Under the pieces are notes generated by a model. That model was given only the letters and a program-made list of their open reading frames with translations. It ran no database searches and was not told where the DNA came from. Made by a program: the position numbers and the translations under genes. A DNA stretch of 64,000 nt. It comes from Bog-473 sp963756025 (GTDB lineage: Bacteria > Actinomycetota > Acidimicrobiia > Acidimicrobiales > RAAP-2). The stretch spans positions 248,001 to 312,000 of the forward strand of contig CAVWMF010000005.1 of assembly GCA_963756025.1 (NCBI GenBank), written 5' to 3'. Below, in pieces: positions 36,659 to 45,996 of this stretch (positions are counted from its first letter, which is position 1; each line of letters starts with the position of its first letter).

Positions 36659-39076
36659 ATGTTGGCGGTCGTCAGAATGCTGTTCCGAGCCGAACTCGGC
36701 CGTCGCTGGCGCGCGTGGGTGTACCTGGCCCTGCTGGTGGCCCTGGTCAGTGGGCTGGTGTTGGCCGGGATCGCGGCCGGGAGACGGACAGCGTCTGCCT
36801 TCCCCCGCTACATTGCGACCTACGGCTCCGATGCCGAGGTGTTCGGCTTCACGCCGATCCCCACCATCGCCTCCCTTCCCGAGGTCGAGCAATCGACGTC
36901 GGCCCTCATTCCGGCGAACGGTCCTCCGGCCTGTCGCGGGTGCCGGCTCCTGGCGAACCAGAACTTCGGTGTCGTGGGTCTCGCGCCGCGGGACCTGGCC
37001 GGCCGGGTGAAGTTGCTCACGGGCCGCATGCCCGACCAGTCGACGCCCTCTGAGGTTCTGGCTTCGTACACGATGGAGCAGGACCTGGGTATCCACCTCG
37101 GCTCGCACATCCGCATCCGGTTCGCCTCGGCGGGGCAGCGGAATCAGATTCTGAACGGCGCCGACGTTACCCCCGATGGTCCGTCGTACGACTTCAGGGT
37201 GGTGGGTACGGAGACGTCCGAGAGCGAATTCCCGGCCACCAATGGTACGAACTACAGCCTCTACACCACCAAGGCGTTCATTCGCTCGATAAACGGCAGG
37301 ACGGTCTTTTTCCATGCCGACTACGTGCGGCTTCGGCATGGAGCCGCCGACCTCCCCCGCTTCCAGGCCCAGGCCCGTCAGGTCGGCGCTCTCGGCATCA
37401 CCGACCTCGACACCAATGCAGCCGCCGTCACTTCGTCCATCCGACCACAGGCGGTGGGTTGGTGGATCCTCGCCGCGCTGACCGCCCTGGTCGGGCTGAT
37501 CGTGTTGGCCCAGGCCCAGAGTCGTCACGCCTCCGGTGGGGAGGACGCGTACGGGACGCTGCGCACGTTGGGCGTCACCGGGCGCCAGATCTTCCTGGTC
37601 GGAATGGCCAGGACCGCCGCGATCGGCGTCGTCGGAGTCGTCGGCGGGGTACTTCTTGCCTACGGGCTGTCGAGCCTCAGCCCGGTAGGTGAGGCGAAGC
37701 TGGCCGAACCGACGAACGGCTTCGCCTTCGACACGTGGGCCCTCCTCGCCGGAGGCGTGGTGTCGTTGCTCGTCATCCTGGCTCTGGGCGCCTGGCCCGC
37801 AGCCGCGGCCGCGAGGGCGGCCCGAACGGGCAACCGATACCGCGTGCAACGTCCGTCTCGGATCGTCGGCCTTCTGGCCGACGCGGGTGCATCCCCCAGC
37901 ACATTGATCGGCGTGCGCCGTGCCATCCAACGCGGCGGCGGCCGTTCCACTCTTCCGGTCGGCTCCGCCCTCGTGGGTTCCATCTTGGCCGTGACCGCAC
38001 TCTGCGCCACCGCGGTATTCGGATCCAGCCTCACCCACCTGATTTCGACGCCCTCCCTCTACGGGCAGCCCTTCGACCTCACGATCAGCATCAACAGCAC
38101 GGGTACGCCGGCTCAGGCCGAGCGGATGGTCGACAAGATCGAGCGGGAACGGGCCGTCACGGCGATCACCGCCGGACTCTCGGGCGACGTCAGTATCAAC
38201 GGCCACACGGTGGCCGCCCTGGGGGGACAATCAATCCGAGGGTCGCTCCTCCTGACGACAATCACCGGGCGTCTCCCCGCCGCATCCGACGAGGTAACGA
38301 TGGGTACGGGGACGCTGCGGGAAGTCGGGGCCCATGTCGGCTCCGTCGTACGGGTGTCGGTACCCTCTGCGCACGGTGGGACGAGGACTTCGGCCTATCG
38401 GGTGGTCGGCGTTGCATCGTTTCCACCTGACTTCGGTACCGGCGGACTCGGTACCGGCGCGGTCTTCGACTTCGCCGGGTTCGGTGCACGATGTACGCCG
38501 GGGTCGGAGCCCGGTCGGTGTGCCATCGACGAGGCCTACAACGGGGCGGGCGTGCTCCTCGTGCAGACCGCACCCAGCGTCGTCGGACGAGCAACGCTGA
38601 ACAAGTTGGTCGCCACCTACGAGGGCGATGTCGGGCTTCCCGTGGCGCCGACCAACCTTGTCAACTTCGGGCAGGCCGTGAACTTCCCCGTGATCCTGGG
38701 ATCGGTCCTCATCGTTTTCGGCGTAGCGACGCTCCTGCACGTGCTGGTGGTGAGTGTCACCCGTCGTCGCCATGAGGTCGGCCTGCTCAAGTCCCTCGGC
38801 TTCCTCCGCCGCCAGGTGACCGTCACTGTGCTCTGGCAGACCACCACGGTCGCCCTGATCGGGCTCGTCGGCGGCGTACCGCTGGGGATAGCGCTGGGAC
38901 GGATCGTGTGGCGCGCCTTCGCCGGCTACCTCGGCGTGGTGCCGGTACCGGTCGTCACGCTCCGGGAGATCGCCGCCATCGCTCTGGGAACCCTGGTCGT
39001 GGCGAACGTGCTGGCCGCGGGTCCGGCCATCGTGGCCGCCCGGATCCAACCCGCGAGCCTCCTCCGGGCCGAATGA
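36659..39076 (+). CDS. FtsX-type ABC permease (MacB/LolC-like), orphan
   Basis: An 805-residue permease with two FtsX domains. ATG 36659 follows CAGGAGGTC. The N-terminus has one helix (VYLALLVALVSGLVLAGIAAG) and a periplasmic MacB-PCD-like domain. The first core has helices from about residue 262 (WWILAALTALVGLIVLAQ); the loop VTGRQIFLVGMART is the cytoplasmic coupling region. The second core near residues 675-790 includes VLIVFGVATLLHVLVVSV and LKSLGFLRRQVTVTVLWQTT. The partner ATPase is not adjacent on either side. The substrate could be a lipid, peptide or drug. Confidence 0.85.
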   Translation: MLAVVRMLFRAELGRRWRAWVYLALLVALVSGLVLAGIAAGRRTASAFPRYIATYGSDAEVFGFTPIPTIASLPEVEQSTSALIPANGPPACRGCRLLANQNFGVVGLAPRDLAGRVKLLTGRMPDQSTPSEVLASYTMEQDLGIHLGSHIRIRFASAGQRNQILNGADVTPDGPSYDFRVVGTETSESEFPATNGTNYSLYTTKAFIRSINGRTVFFHADYVRLRHGAADLPRFQAQARQVGALGITDLDTNAAAVTSSIRPQAVGWWILAALTALVGLIVLAQAQSRHASGGEDAYGTLRTLGVTGRQIFLVGMARTAAIGVVGVVGGVLLAYGLSSLSPVGEAKLAEPTNGFAFDTWALLAGGVVSLLVILALGAWPAAAAARAARTGNRYRVQRPSRIVGLLADAGASPSTLIGVRRAIQRGGGRSTLPVGSALVGSILAVTALCATAVFGSSLTHLISTPSLYGQPFDLTISINSTGTPAQAERMVDKIERERAVTAITAGLSGDVSINGHTVAALGGQSIRGSLLLTTITGRLPAASDEVTMGTGTLREVGAHVGSVVRVSVPSAHGGTRTSAYRVVGVASFPPDFGTGGLGTGAVFDFAGFGARCTPGSEPGRCAIDEAYNGAGVLLVQTAPSVVGRATLNKLVATYEGDVGLPVAPTNLVNFGQAVNFPVILGSVLIVFGVATLLHVLVVSVTRRRHEVGLLKSLGFLRRQVTVTVLWQTTTVALIGLVGGVPLGIALGRIVWRAFAGYLGVVPVPVVTLREIAAIALGTLVVANVLAAGPAIVAARIQPASLLRAE

Positions 39077-39102
39077 CTTCGGGCAGGATCGGTGGTCGCC
39101 CT

Positions 39103-40731
39103 TCACGTAGGGAGATCTGCGAGCGTCTCCTTGCGTGATGTCGGGCGATCATGGGGAAGCTCCCTGGTGAAGGCGAGTGAAAGCAGCGCGAGTAACGCAG
39201 CGGCCAGGAGCCCGCCCTTGAGCGCCCGGAGCTGTGCCGACTCATAGTCATCGACGAGTGCCGCTGTTGACGCATCGTCGAGGCCGGCCTCCTTCGCAGC
39301 GGTTTCGACCTGGGTCGAGGAGACAAAGTTCGTATTGGAACCCGCCGCCACGCCGACCTGGGCCGACACCTGCTGGCTGATCCTGGGATCGTGTTCGACG
39401 TTGGAGATGAAGGTACTGGTCAGTCCCGTCAGGACGATGGCGCCGATCAACGCCACCCCGAGCGCCGAGCCGAGCTGTTGCCCCGTGTACTGAAGTCCAC
39501 CGGCCTCGCTCCTCCCTGACTCTTCGACCGAAGACTGGATCACATTGCCCAGCTGGGAGACCATGAGGCCCATCCCGATGCCGAGCACGCCCATACCGAT
39601 GGCGAATCCGGCGTCGAAGAGCGTTGGCTTGATCGTCGAGAGCAGAATGAGCGCACCGGCGATCGTCATGGACAGTCCGCTCCGGACGATGCCCCGCACC
39701 GGGAACCGATTCGACAGTTTCGATCCGATGGCGGCGGTCGCGAACATGGTGATCGAGACGGGCAGCATCTTGATCCCGGTTTCGAGGGCGTCGAGACCGA
39801 GGACCATCTGGAGATAGAGCGGCACGACGAAGAAGATGCCCATCAGGATCAGGTTCTGGCTGAAGAGGCCGATCAATCCCGATCGGACCGGTGGGATCCG
39901 GGTGAGTGACAGATGGACCAGGGGGTCGAGGTTCACCTTTTCGCGGTGGTGTTGCCAGGTCACGAATCCCCAGAGCAGCACCGCCCCGGCCGCGATGACG
40001 AAGATGGTGAGCGAAAACCCGAAGATCGTGATCGGAGAGTTCTTGGGCTTGAACCAACCCCATGTGCTCGACTGCAGAACCCCATAGACGAAGAGCCCGA
40101 GGCCCGAAGCCGAGAGCACGGAGCCGACGACGTCGAGCTTCGGAATGGGATCGGGGCGAGGCGTGTCGCCGACCTTGGGCGTCATCACCAAGATGAACGC
40201 CACGATGACCACTTCGCCGACAAAGACGATCCGCCATGTCACTTCGGTCGTGGCCCACCCTCCGAGGATCGGTCCGACGGCGATGCCGGCCCCTGCGACT
40301 CCCCCGATGATCGCGTAGGCGACCTTACGACGGGCGCCCTCGAAGTTGCCGGCGATAAGAGCGGCGAGAGCGGGGAGGACCAGAGCGGCGCCGATACCCT
40401 CGAGGAGCGACCAACCGAGCGCGAGCATCGCCACCGATTGCGAGGCCGCGGTCAGCGCCGAGCCGACGGCGTAGATGATCAGGCCGATCACGAACGCCCG
40501 GCGACGCCCGATCATGTCGCCGATCTTGGCCCCGGTGAGAATCAGCATGGCCATCACCAGGCAGTAGAGGGTGATGACGGCCTGAATCGTGGTGACTGTC
40601 GTGTGAAAGTCCTTGACCAGCGCGCTGATGGAGACGTTCATGACCGATTGGTCGAGCACCATGAGGAACTGCGCCGTGGCCAGGGCGACGAGCGCCACCC
40701 AGCCCTTCGTCGATGTCGCTCCGCTGCTCAC
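39103..40731 (-). CDS. MFS drug exporter, EmrB/QacA (DHA2) type
   Basis: A 542-residue 14-helix transporter. The GTG start at 40731 gives MSSGATSTKGWVALVALATAQFLMVLDQSVMN, with the Asp-rich DHA2 motif in helix 1. Motif A is GAKIGDMIGRRRAF, and motif C in helix 5 is AGAGIAVGPILGGW. The C-terminal periplasmic segment has an insertion (ISQQVSAQVGVAAGSNTNF). It is likely a proton-coupled multidrug exporter. Its 3' end is convergent with the FtsX-type permease. Confidence 0.88.
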   Translation of the reverse strand: MSSGATSTKGWVALVALATAQFLMVLDQSVMNVSISALVKDFHTTVTTIQAVITLYCLVMAMLILTGAKIGDMIGRRRAFVIGLIIYAVGSALTAASQSVAMLALGWSLLEGIGAALVLPALAALIAGNFEGARRKVAYAIIGGVAGAGIAVGPILGGWATTEVTWRIVFVGEVVIVAFILVMTPKVGDTPRPDPIPKLDVVGSVLSASGLGLFVYGVLQSSTWGWFKPKNSPITIFGFSLTIFVIAAGAVLLWGFVTWQHHREKVNLDPLVHLSLTRIPPVRSGLIGLFSQNLILMGIFFVVPLYLQMVLGLDALETGIKMLPVSITMFATAAIGSKLSNRFPVRGIVRSGLSMTIAGALILLSTIKPTLFDAGFAIGMGVLGIGMGLMVSQLGNVIQSSVEESGRSEAGGLQYTGQQLGSALGVALIGAIVLTGLTSTFISNVEHDPRISQQVSAQVGVAAGSNTNFVSSTQVETAAKEAGLDDASTAALVDDYESAQLRALKGGLLAAALLALLSLAFTRELPHDRPTSRKETLADLPT

Positions 40732-40832
40732 GCTGCCCCCTCCGTTCGCATGGCCGTACCGAGGGGAGATCCCCCAAGGATCCTGGTAGGTCTATCTCAC
40801 ACCGTAAACCCCTCGAGGGCTCCAGCCGTCAG

Positions 40833-42071
40833 CTAAAGGCGGGTGAGACGCCAGGTCGACGATGGACCCGAGAGATGACCGGCCGTCCGCACGTCGACGT
40901 GGACGTTCTGACCGTCCAGATCCACCTCGAGCTCGCCCACCCGGGTGTTCGTTGCAATGTCCGGGGACAGCGATCCGACATGCAGCCGGGCGGTGAGGGG
41001 TAGTCCGGGCCAGCCGACGATGTCCGGGCTGCCGACGACCTTGACGGGCACTGAGCTGCCCCAGCTCGAAACGACGTGCCCGACGACCTGCCCGGGAACC
41101 ACCAAGGGCAGTTTCGCCATGGCGGCGAAGGCCGCCTGTGTGAGCGATACCGCGGAGCTGAGCACCGCGGTGATGGGACTCGAGGTCTGTTGGCCGAGGA
41201 CCGCACCGACGAGGGTCACCTTCTTTCCGTCCACCGTGTCCTGGGCCTCGAAGAGGAAGCATCCGCCGGCAGCTGCGTCGGTGCCCGTCTTGATGCCGAT
41301 GATCCCGGCGTGGCCGAGGTCGTAATCGAAGTTGATCAAGCGTCCCGCGACGGGAAGGGTTGCTTCACCCATGTCCACGACTTGGGCGAATGCCGGCAGG
41401 GCCATGGCGGCCACTCCCAATTTGATGAGATCGGCGGCCGTGCTTTCCGATCCGGGATCCAATCCGCTCACGTCGACGAAGTGGCTCGAGGTGAGCCCGA
41501 GGCTCTGTGCCGCGCTGTTCATCTTGGCCACGAATGCGTCGGTACTCCCGGCATCCCAGTCCGCCAGGAGCACGGCGATGTTGTTGCCCGACGGGATGAG
41601 GAGGCCCTCGAGCGCCTGGAGTTCGGTGAGACTCTCCCCGGCCGCCACCTCCACGACCGACTGCTGCGTGGCCAGCCCCGATTGGTACGCCGCGATCGTC
41701 GCCGCGTCGACGGGGATGGCCGGTCCGGTGGCACCCGAGGCCAGGGGGTGATCCGTGAGCACCACGTAGGCCGTGATGACCTTGGTGATGCTGGCGATGG
41801 GTACCGGTTGCGTACTGCCGACCTGACCGAGACTCCCCACCCCCTCCATCGTCAATGCGGCCGAGCCCGTCGTGGGCCACGGCAGCACGGGAGCGGTCCC
41901 CGGAAGGTGAAGCGAGCGCGACAGGCTGGCGTGAAAGACCGGGGCCGGGACCGGGCGGGACCACCCGTAGCCCGCGCCGGCGCCGATGAGTACGAGAAGA
42001 AGAGCCAGGCCCCCGAAGAAGATGTAACGACGGGCTCTCCCGTGGGACGAGGCAGCGTGTCTAGGAGTCAT
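40833..42071 (-). CDS. D-alanyl-D-alanine carboxypeptidase (DacA/PBP5 family)
   Basis: A 412-residue low-molecular-mass penicillin-binding protein that trims terminal D-Ala from peptidoglycan. One membrane helix (about residues 16-38) acts as an uncleaved anchor. The active-site set is SITK (near residue 94), SGNN (about 161) and IKTGTD (about 260). A beta-rich C-terminal domain with VDLDGQNVHVDVRTAGHL follows. It is downstream of no other wall gene on this strand. Confidence 0.9.
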   Translation of the reverse strand: MTPRHAASSHGRARRYIFFGGLALLLVLIGAGAGYGWSRPVPAPVFHASLSRSLHLPGTAPVLPWPTTGSAALTMEGVGSLGQVGSTQPVPIASITKVITAYVVLTDHPLASGATGPAIPVDAATIAAYQSGLATQQSVVEVAAGESLTELQALEGLLIPSGNNIAVLLADWDAGSTDAFVAKMNSAAQSLGLTSSHFVDVSGLDPGSESTAADLIKLGVAAMALPAFAQVVDMGEATLPVAGRLINFDYDLGHAGIIGIKTGTDAAAGGCFLFEAQDTVDGKKVTLVGAVLGQQTSSPITAVLSSAVSLTQAAFAAMAKLPLVVPGQVVGHVVSSWGSSVPVKVVGSPDIVGWPGLPLTARLHVGSLSPDIATNTRVGELEVDLDGQNVHVDVRTAGHLSGPSSTWRLTRL

Positions 42072-42272
42072 GTTCGTTCACGGCTTCTCGCACCGGCCTG
42101 GTCGTGTCGATTCGCTCCGAGGACGCCCTCGTCGCGATGGACCAGCGCAATCTGATATCAAACCGTCGGCTGCTTTCCGCCAGAGGCCTCGGCCGATCGT
42201 GCTCTGAGCCCCATTTCCATCCGGGGCATTCTTACCGACAGGAGGTGCTCTACGGCAGCAGGGTCGGCCGCC

Positions 42273-42944
42273 TCAGTGCAGAGGCGACCACTCCGTCGGC
42301 TCCAACAGGGCGGCGATGTACGTCCGTTCGGTGACGCGAGCTTGTTCCCGCCACGCGGCGAGCTCGAGAAACCCCCTGGTATTGCCTATCGCTTCGGTGA
42401 AGGACGACAGGTCGGCGAAGGCCCATTGGACGAGGACTTCGGACTCGTCCCGTAGGAGGACCTCGTAGGCCCCGTGCAGCGCCATTCCCCGGCCGGCCCT
42501 CCCGATGGCCGCACCGGCCGATCGCAGAGACTCAAGGTACGTCGGAGCCGACCCGGCCGGCATGCCGAGGGTCTCTTGGAGAACGAACGGTGCCCGGCGC
42601 CCTTCTGCGACAATCTGGTCGAGGGTCGGAGTTCCTTCCCACGGCTTGAGAAGGCGATCGAACCCGCCGCTGCGATATTGCTCCTGGCCCTCGGGGTGAT
42701 CGAACATCAGGTTGGTCTTGGTGAAGTGCTCGATGAACCAGTCCCAACTCGTCATCTCCCATTGGCCCACGACTTGGATCCAGCGACCCGTCGTCCAGTT
42801 CACGACCCACTTGCCGAGGTTGCGCATCTGCGACCCCGGGACGTTCGTGCGCTCGGTCACGGCGCGACCGACCTTGTCGAGATACGCCAAGGCCTTCTCC
42901 CGGACGATCGACGCGTCGATGGTCTCGTGGAAATAGATCGGCAT
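42273..42944 (-). CDS. Unassigned dimeric alpha/beta-barrel-like protein
   Basis: A 223-residue protein. ATG 42944 has AAGGAGG upstream. Two similar halves appear: VVNWTTGRWIQVVGQWEMTSWDWFIEHF and LHGAYEVLLRDESEVLVQWAFADLSSFTEAI. Both read like the strand-helix-strand unit of NIPSNAP/EthD-type ferredoxin-like folds. I do not recognise a named family with certainty. It lies 50 bases downstream of arsC on the same strand and may be read through from the arsenic operon. Confidence 0.55.
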   Translation of the reverse strand: MPIYFHETIDASIVREKALAYLDKVGRAVTERTNVPGSQMRNLGKWVVNWTTGRWIQVVGQWEMTSWDWFIEHFTKTNLMFDHPEGQEQYRSGGFDRLLKPWEGTPTLDQIVAEGRRAPFVLQETLGMPAGSAPTYLESLRSAGAAIGRAGRGMALHGAYEVLLRDESEVLVQWAFADLSSFTEAIGNTRGFLELAAWREQARVTERTYIAALLEPTEWSPLH

Positions 42945-42994
42945 TCCGCACAGCCTCCTTGTGTCCAACCGAAGAGGAGGCTTTCACACGAGCG

Positions 42995-43420
42995 TTATTC
43001 GTGCTGGCACGACGGCAGCAGTTCGGCCATGAGCGCCCGTACCCGGCGATCGATCTCGTCGACGATCGGTCGCACCGCTCCGACCCGCTGACCGGCGGGA
43101 TCGTCGAGCTCCCAGTCCACGAAGCGCTTGCCCGGGTAGACCGGGCACGTGTCGCCGCAGCCCATCGTGACGACGACATCGGCTTGTCGGGCCAGCTCGT
43201 CGGTGAGCGGCTTGGGGAACTCCCCTTCGGGGTCGAGACCCCGCTCGAGAAGCAGTGCGACGACCGACGGGTTGAGCTCGCTGGCCGGCTCCGAGCCGGC
43301 CGAACGTACGTCGATACGGCCCTGGGCGTAGTGATCGAGCAGGACCCGTGCCGCCAGGCTGCGCCCGGCATTGTGGGTGCAGAGGAAAAGAACAACCGGG
43401 ACTTCGCCGGCGTCACTCAT
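42995..43420 (-). CDS. arsC: Arsenate reductase, LMW-phosphatase type
   Basis: A 141-residue thiol arsenate reductase. The P-loop is CTHNAGRS with the nucleophile Cys14, and FVDWELDDP holds the late acidic residues. The second pair GCGDTCP (about residues 86-91) carries the resolving cysteines. The ATG overlaps the stop of the aquaporin gene (ATGA). The reduced arsenite is presumably exported through the adjacent channel. Confidence 0.92.
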   Translation of the reverse strand: MSDAGEVPVVLFLCTHNAGRSLAARVLLDHYAQGRIDVRSAGSEPASELNPSVVALLLERGLDPEGEFPKPLTDELARQADVVVTMGCGDTCPVYPGKRFVDWELDDPAGQRVGAVRPIVDEIDRRVRALMAELLPSCQHE

Positions 43421-44172
43421 CGCGACTCCCGTGCGGCCTCGGTCTCCACGGGGCTTGCATCCAATTGGTGCGGCTGGACGGCATCGGCGGCCTGTGCGCT
43501 TGTCAGGCCCGGATACAGGACCCGGACCAGACCGAAGGCCACCAAGCCACCAACGACCTGGGCCGAAATGAAGCTCGGGACAGACGAGGGTGCGATGCCG
43601 GCGAACGTGTCAGAGAGCATGCGTCCGACGGTGATGGCGGGGTTGGCGAAGCTGGTCGAACTGGTGAAGAAGTAGGCGGCCCCGATGTACGCCCCCACCG
43701 CAGCGGGAGCGAGGTGGGACCGTCCGGTTCGGGCCAGGGCGAAGATCAGAAGGATCAGGCCGACCGTGGCGACGACCTCGGAGAGCCAGTGAGCCCCCGA
43801 CGCCCGATGCTTGGTGGAGATCGAGATAGCGGCCCGGGAGAACATCACGTTGGCGACCACGGCTCCACCGACACACCCTGCCGTCTGGGCGGGCAGGTAG
43901 GCCCCGGCATCCCTCCACGAGAGGCCCCCGAAGGCGGCATCGACGAACGACACGATCGGGTTGTAGTGCCCACCCGAGATGGACCCGAACATCAAGATCA
44001 CTGCGAAGAGCCCGGCCGCGGTGGCCACGGCGTTCTGGAAGAGCGCCAGGCCGGTGTTCCCGGGCGACAGATTCTGTGCGGCGATGCCAGAACCGATGAC
44101 GATGGCGGCCAGGAACGCACTCCCCAGGAACTCGGCCAGAAGCTTTCGCCAGAGGGGCGCAGCCGGACGCAC
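43417..44172 (-). CDS. MIP-family aquaporin (AqpS-like), arsenite channel
   Basis: About 250 residues, a six-helix aquaglyceroporin-type channel. First half-pore loop: SGGHYNPIVSF, with NPI in place of NPA. Second loop: FANPAITVGR with the selectivity arginine. Start chosen at GTG 44172; TTG 44184 and longer forms overlapping arsI are possible. It sits between arsI and arsC with overlap to arsC, like AqpS channels that release arsenite or methylarsenite. Confidence 0.85.
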   Translation of the reverse strand: MRPAAPLWRKLLAEFLGSAFLAAIVIGSGIAAQNLSPGNTGLALFQNAVATAAGLFAVILMFGSISGGHYNPIVSFVDAAFGGLSWRDAGAYLPAQTAGCVGGAVVANVMFSRAAISISTKHRASGAHWLSEVVATVGLILLIFALARTGRSHLAPAAVGAYIGAAYFFTSSTSFANPAITVGRMLSDTFAGIAPSSVPSFISAQVVGGLVAFGLVRVLYPGLTSAQAADAVQPHQLDASPVETEAARESR

Positions 44173-44195
44173 CGTCCGCTCCAACCCCCTGGTCC

Positions 44196-44681
44196 TCAGC
44201 AGCAGGACGAGGGGGACGGCGCCCCGCTCGTCGGCAAGGTCAGCGTCCCGGCCGCCGTTGATGCACAGCACGACCCGTCACCGGCGATGCCGGTCCCGGT
44301 CGGAGCATCGGCGAGAACGGTGTAGATCTCCCAGGGCGCGCCGTCGGGATCACTGACCCAGACCTTGTCCTGGACCGCATAGCAGCACGTCGTGTTGTCC
44401 TCAGTTCTCGTCTGGAGTCCTTCGTCGCGCAGTCGACCCGTCGCCGCCGTGACCTCATCGGGAGTGACGACCTCGACGCCGAGGTGGTTGAGGGCTGCGG
44501 TGATGCCGTGGCCCCTCGCCGACCCGCCCTCGATCAGGACGAGCTTGAGAGGTGGATCTGCGATGGCGAAGTTGGCGTAACCGGGCTCCCGCTTGGTCGG
44601 CTGGGTTCCGAAGAGCTTTGCGTAGAAGTCGACGGACTCCTCGAGGTCGGTGACGTTGAGAGCGAGCTGGACACGGGACAT
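44196..44681 (-). CDS. arsI: ArsI/CadI-type vicinal-oxygen-chelate metalloenzyme
   Basis: A 161-residue VOC-fold protein that cleaves the C-As bond of organoarsenicals. N-terminal RVQLALNVTDLEESVDFYAKLFG, catalytic region ALNHLGVEVV, and NTTCCYAVQDKVWVSDPDG with the thiol pair that binds As(III). The C-terminus is cysteine-rich (GDGSCC and a terminal CC), as in other ArsI. It is the first gene of the leftward ars operon and divergent from arsR. Confidence 0.88.
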   Translation of the reverse strand: MSRVQLALNVTDLEESVDFYAKLFGTQPTKREPGYANFAIADPPLKLVLIEGGSARGHGITAALNHLGVEVVTPDEVTAATGRLRDEGLQTRTEDNTTCCYAVQDKVWVSDPDGAPWEIYTVLADAPTGTGIAGDGSCCASTAAGTLTLPTSGAPSPSSCC

Positions 44682-44703
44682 CGGTACCTCCGTTGATCGA
44701 CGG

Positions 44704-44731
44704 TTATCGATTCATCGAGTATCATCGATGC
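44704..44731. promoter_or_regulatory. Putative ArsR operator with repeated ATCGA
   Basis: Three ATCGA cores at 44706, 44714 and 44724 lie in the 76-base divergent region between arsI and arsR. TATCAT at 44720-44725 fits a -10 box for arsR, so a regulator bound here would block it. Inferred from position and repeat only. Confidence 0.45.
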
Positions 44732-44757
44732 ATTCACAAGTGTCAATGGGAGGCCGG

Positions 44758-45108
44758 ATGATGGAGCGGGCAACGACACCCGGAGACGTGGCGCTGATGC
44801 AGTGCTGCCCGTCGCTCCTCGCCGCTCCGCTCGACGAGGCGGACGCGACGGAGTTGTCCCACGGATTCAGCGCTCTTTCGGACCCCGTCCGACTCAGGGT
44901 TCTCAGCATCTTGGCAGCCTCACCCGAGGGGGAGGTCTGTGTCTGTGAATTCGTCGGTCCCCTCGGCAAGAGCCAACCGACGATCTCGCATCACATGAAG
45001 ATTCTGAGTGAAGCCGGGCTTGTCCAAGGCGATCGCCGGGGCAAGTGGGTCTGGTATTCGCTCAACCGCGGCCGTCTGGCCGACCTGAGAGCCGCGATCG
45101 ACGGGTAG
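44758..45108 (+). CDS. arsR: ArsR-family metalloregulator
   Basis: A 116-residue winged-helix repressor that leaves DNA on binding As(III). ATG 44758 is preceded by GGGAGG. The DNA-recognition helix region is KSQPTISHHMKILSEAGLV. Candidate thiol ligands are the CVC in EVCVCEF at the start of that helix pair, as in classical ArsR, and an N-terminal MQCCP pair. It is divergent from arsI. Confidence 0.9.
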   Translation: MMERATTPGDVALMQCCPSLLAAPLDEADATELSHGFSALSDPVRLRVLSILAASPEGEVCVCEFVGPLGKSQPTISHHMKILSEAGLVQGDRRGKWVWYSLNRGRLADLRAAIDG

Positions 45109-45858
45109 TCAGAACACTGTCCTCGGCGGAGCAACCCCGAGGGAGAGATCGAACTCCTCGTTGCCGAGAAGTGACACCCATTTCGCGGTGTTCTCGGCCA
45201 GATCGAGCTCGATATGAGCCGGGACGGGTCCAATTTGATGACCGGCGTTGAAGATCCATGTGTCGCCGATCCGATCGGCCCAAGAACCATCACGCGTAAA
45301 CGGCGCTTGGTGGATATGGCCGGTCAGCACGACGTCCGGTGCGAACTGGTCGATCCACCCCCTGAGGTCCCTGTCGCCGTAGTCACGTCGACCGGTCCAT
45401 GAAGTCAGCGATCCGCGTGGTGGCCAGTGATAGACCCATATCCAGCGAGCCGGTCGGCGGGCCGCATCAGCGGTCAATCGAGTGACGAGTTCGGCGCGAC
45501 CGATCGGTCCGTCCCACCACGGACAGATCGTCACGAGTGTGGTGCCGACCAACTCTGAACGACCGTCTGTCGAGATGCCTTGCGCCTCGGCCTCGCCGAG
45601 CCAGAGTGCGGATTGCTCACCCGCAGCGTCGAGACCTGTCAGATCGTGATTGCCCGAGCACACCGCGACGAGGCCCAGCGAATGCAGTGAGGAGAAATAT
45701 TCCAGGATCGTTTCGCACTGGGTCGCGAGCGGGACGACTGAACCAACTTTCAGATGGTCCCCCACCAGCGCCAACAGGTCGAATCCCGGCGCCACATCGA
45801 CCACCCAGTCGAACTGGGGCAAGGAATAGTGAAGGTCGGAGACATGGAGAATGCGCAT
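45109..45858 (-). CDS. Calcineurin-like metallophosphoesterase
   Basis: A 249-residue phosphoesterase. ATG 45858 with GAGGGG upstream is preferred over ATG 45870. Metal-ligand motifs: RILHVSDLHYS (D-x-H), LLALVGDHL in place of GDxx, CSGNHDLTG (GNHD), WVYHWPPRG (histidine) and LTGHIHQAP (GHxH). Substrate not predictable. It is convergent with arsR, ending at the base after the arsR stop. Confidence 0.82.
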   Translation of the reverse strand: MRILHVSDLHYSLPQFDWVVDVAPGFDLLALVGDHLKVGSVVPLATQCETILEYFSSLHSLGLVAVCSGNHDLTGLDAAGEQSALWLGEAEAQGISTDGRSELVGTTLVTICPWWDGPIGRAELVTRLTADAARRPARWIWVYHWPPRGSLTSWTGRRDYGDRDLRGWIDQFAPDVVLTGHIHQAPFTRDGSWADRIGDTWIFNAGHQIGPVPAHIELDLAENTAKWVSLLGNEEFDLSLGVAPPRTVF

Positions 45859-45996
45859 CGTGCCCCTCATTCTGTGGCAAGCGACCCGGCGACACGTGCA
45901 GGGTCACCCGAGCCAGTGCACCCAGTTGTGTTCCGTGAGAGCAGGCGTGACGTGAAGTCGACACCGGCATGGTGCTCGCCTGTCGCCACTCCTCGA

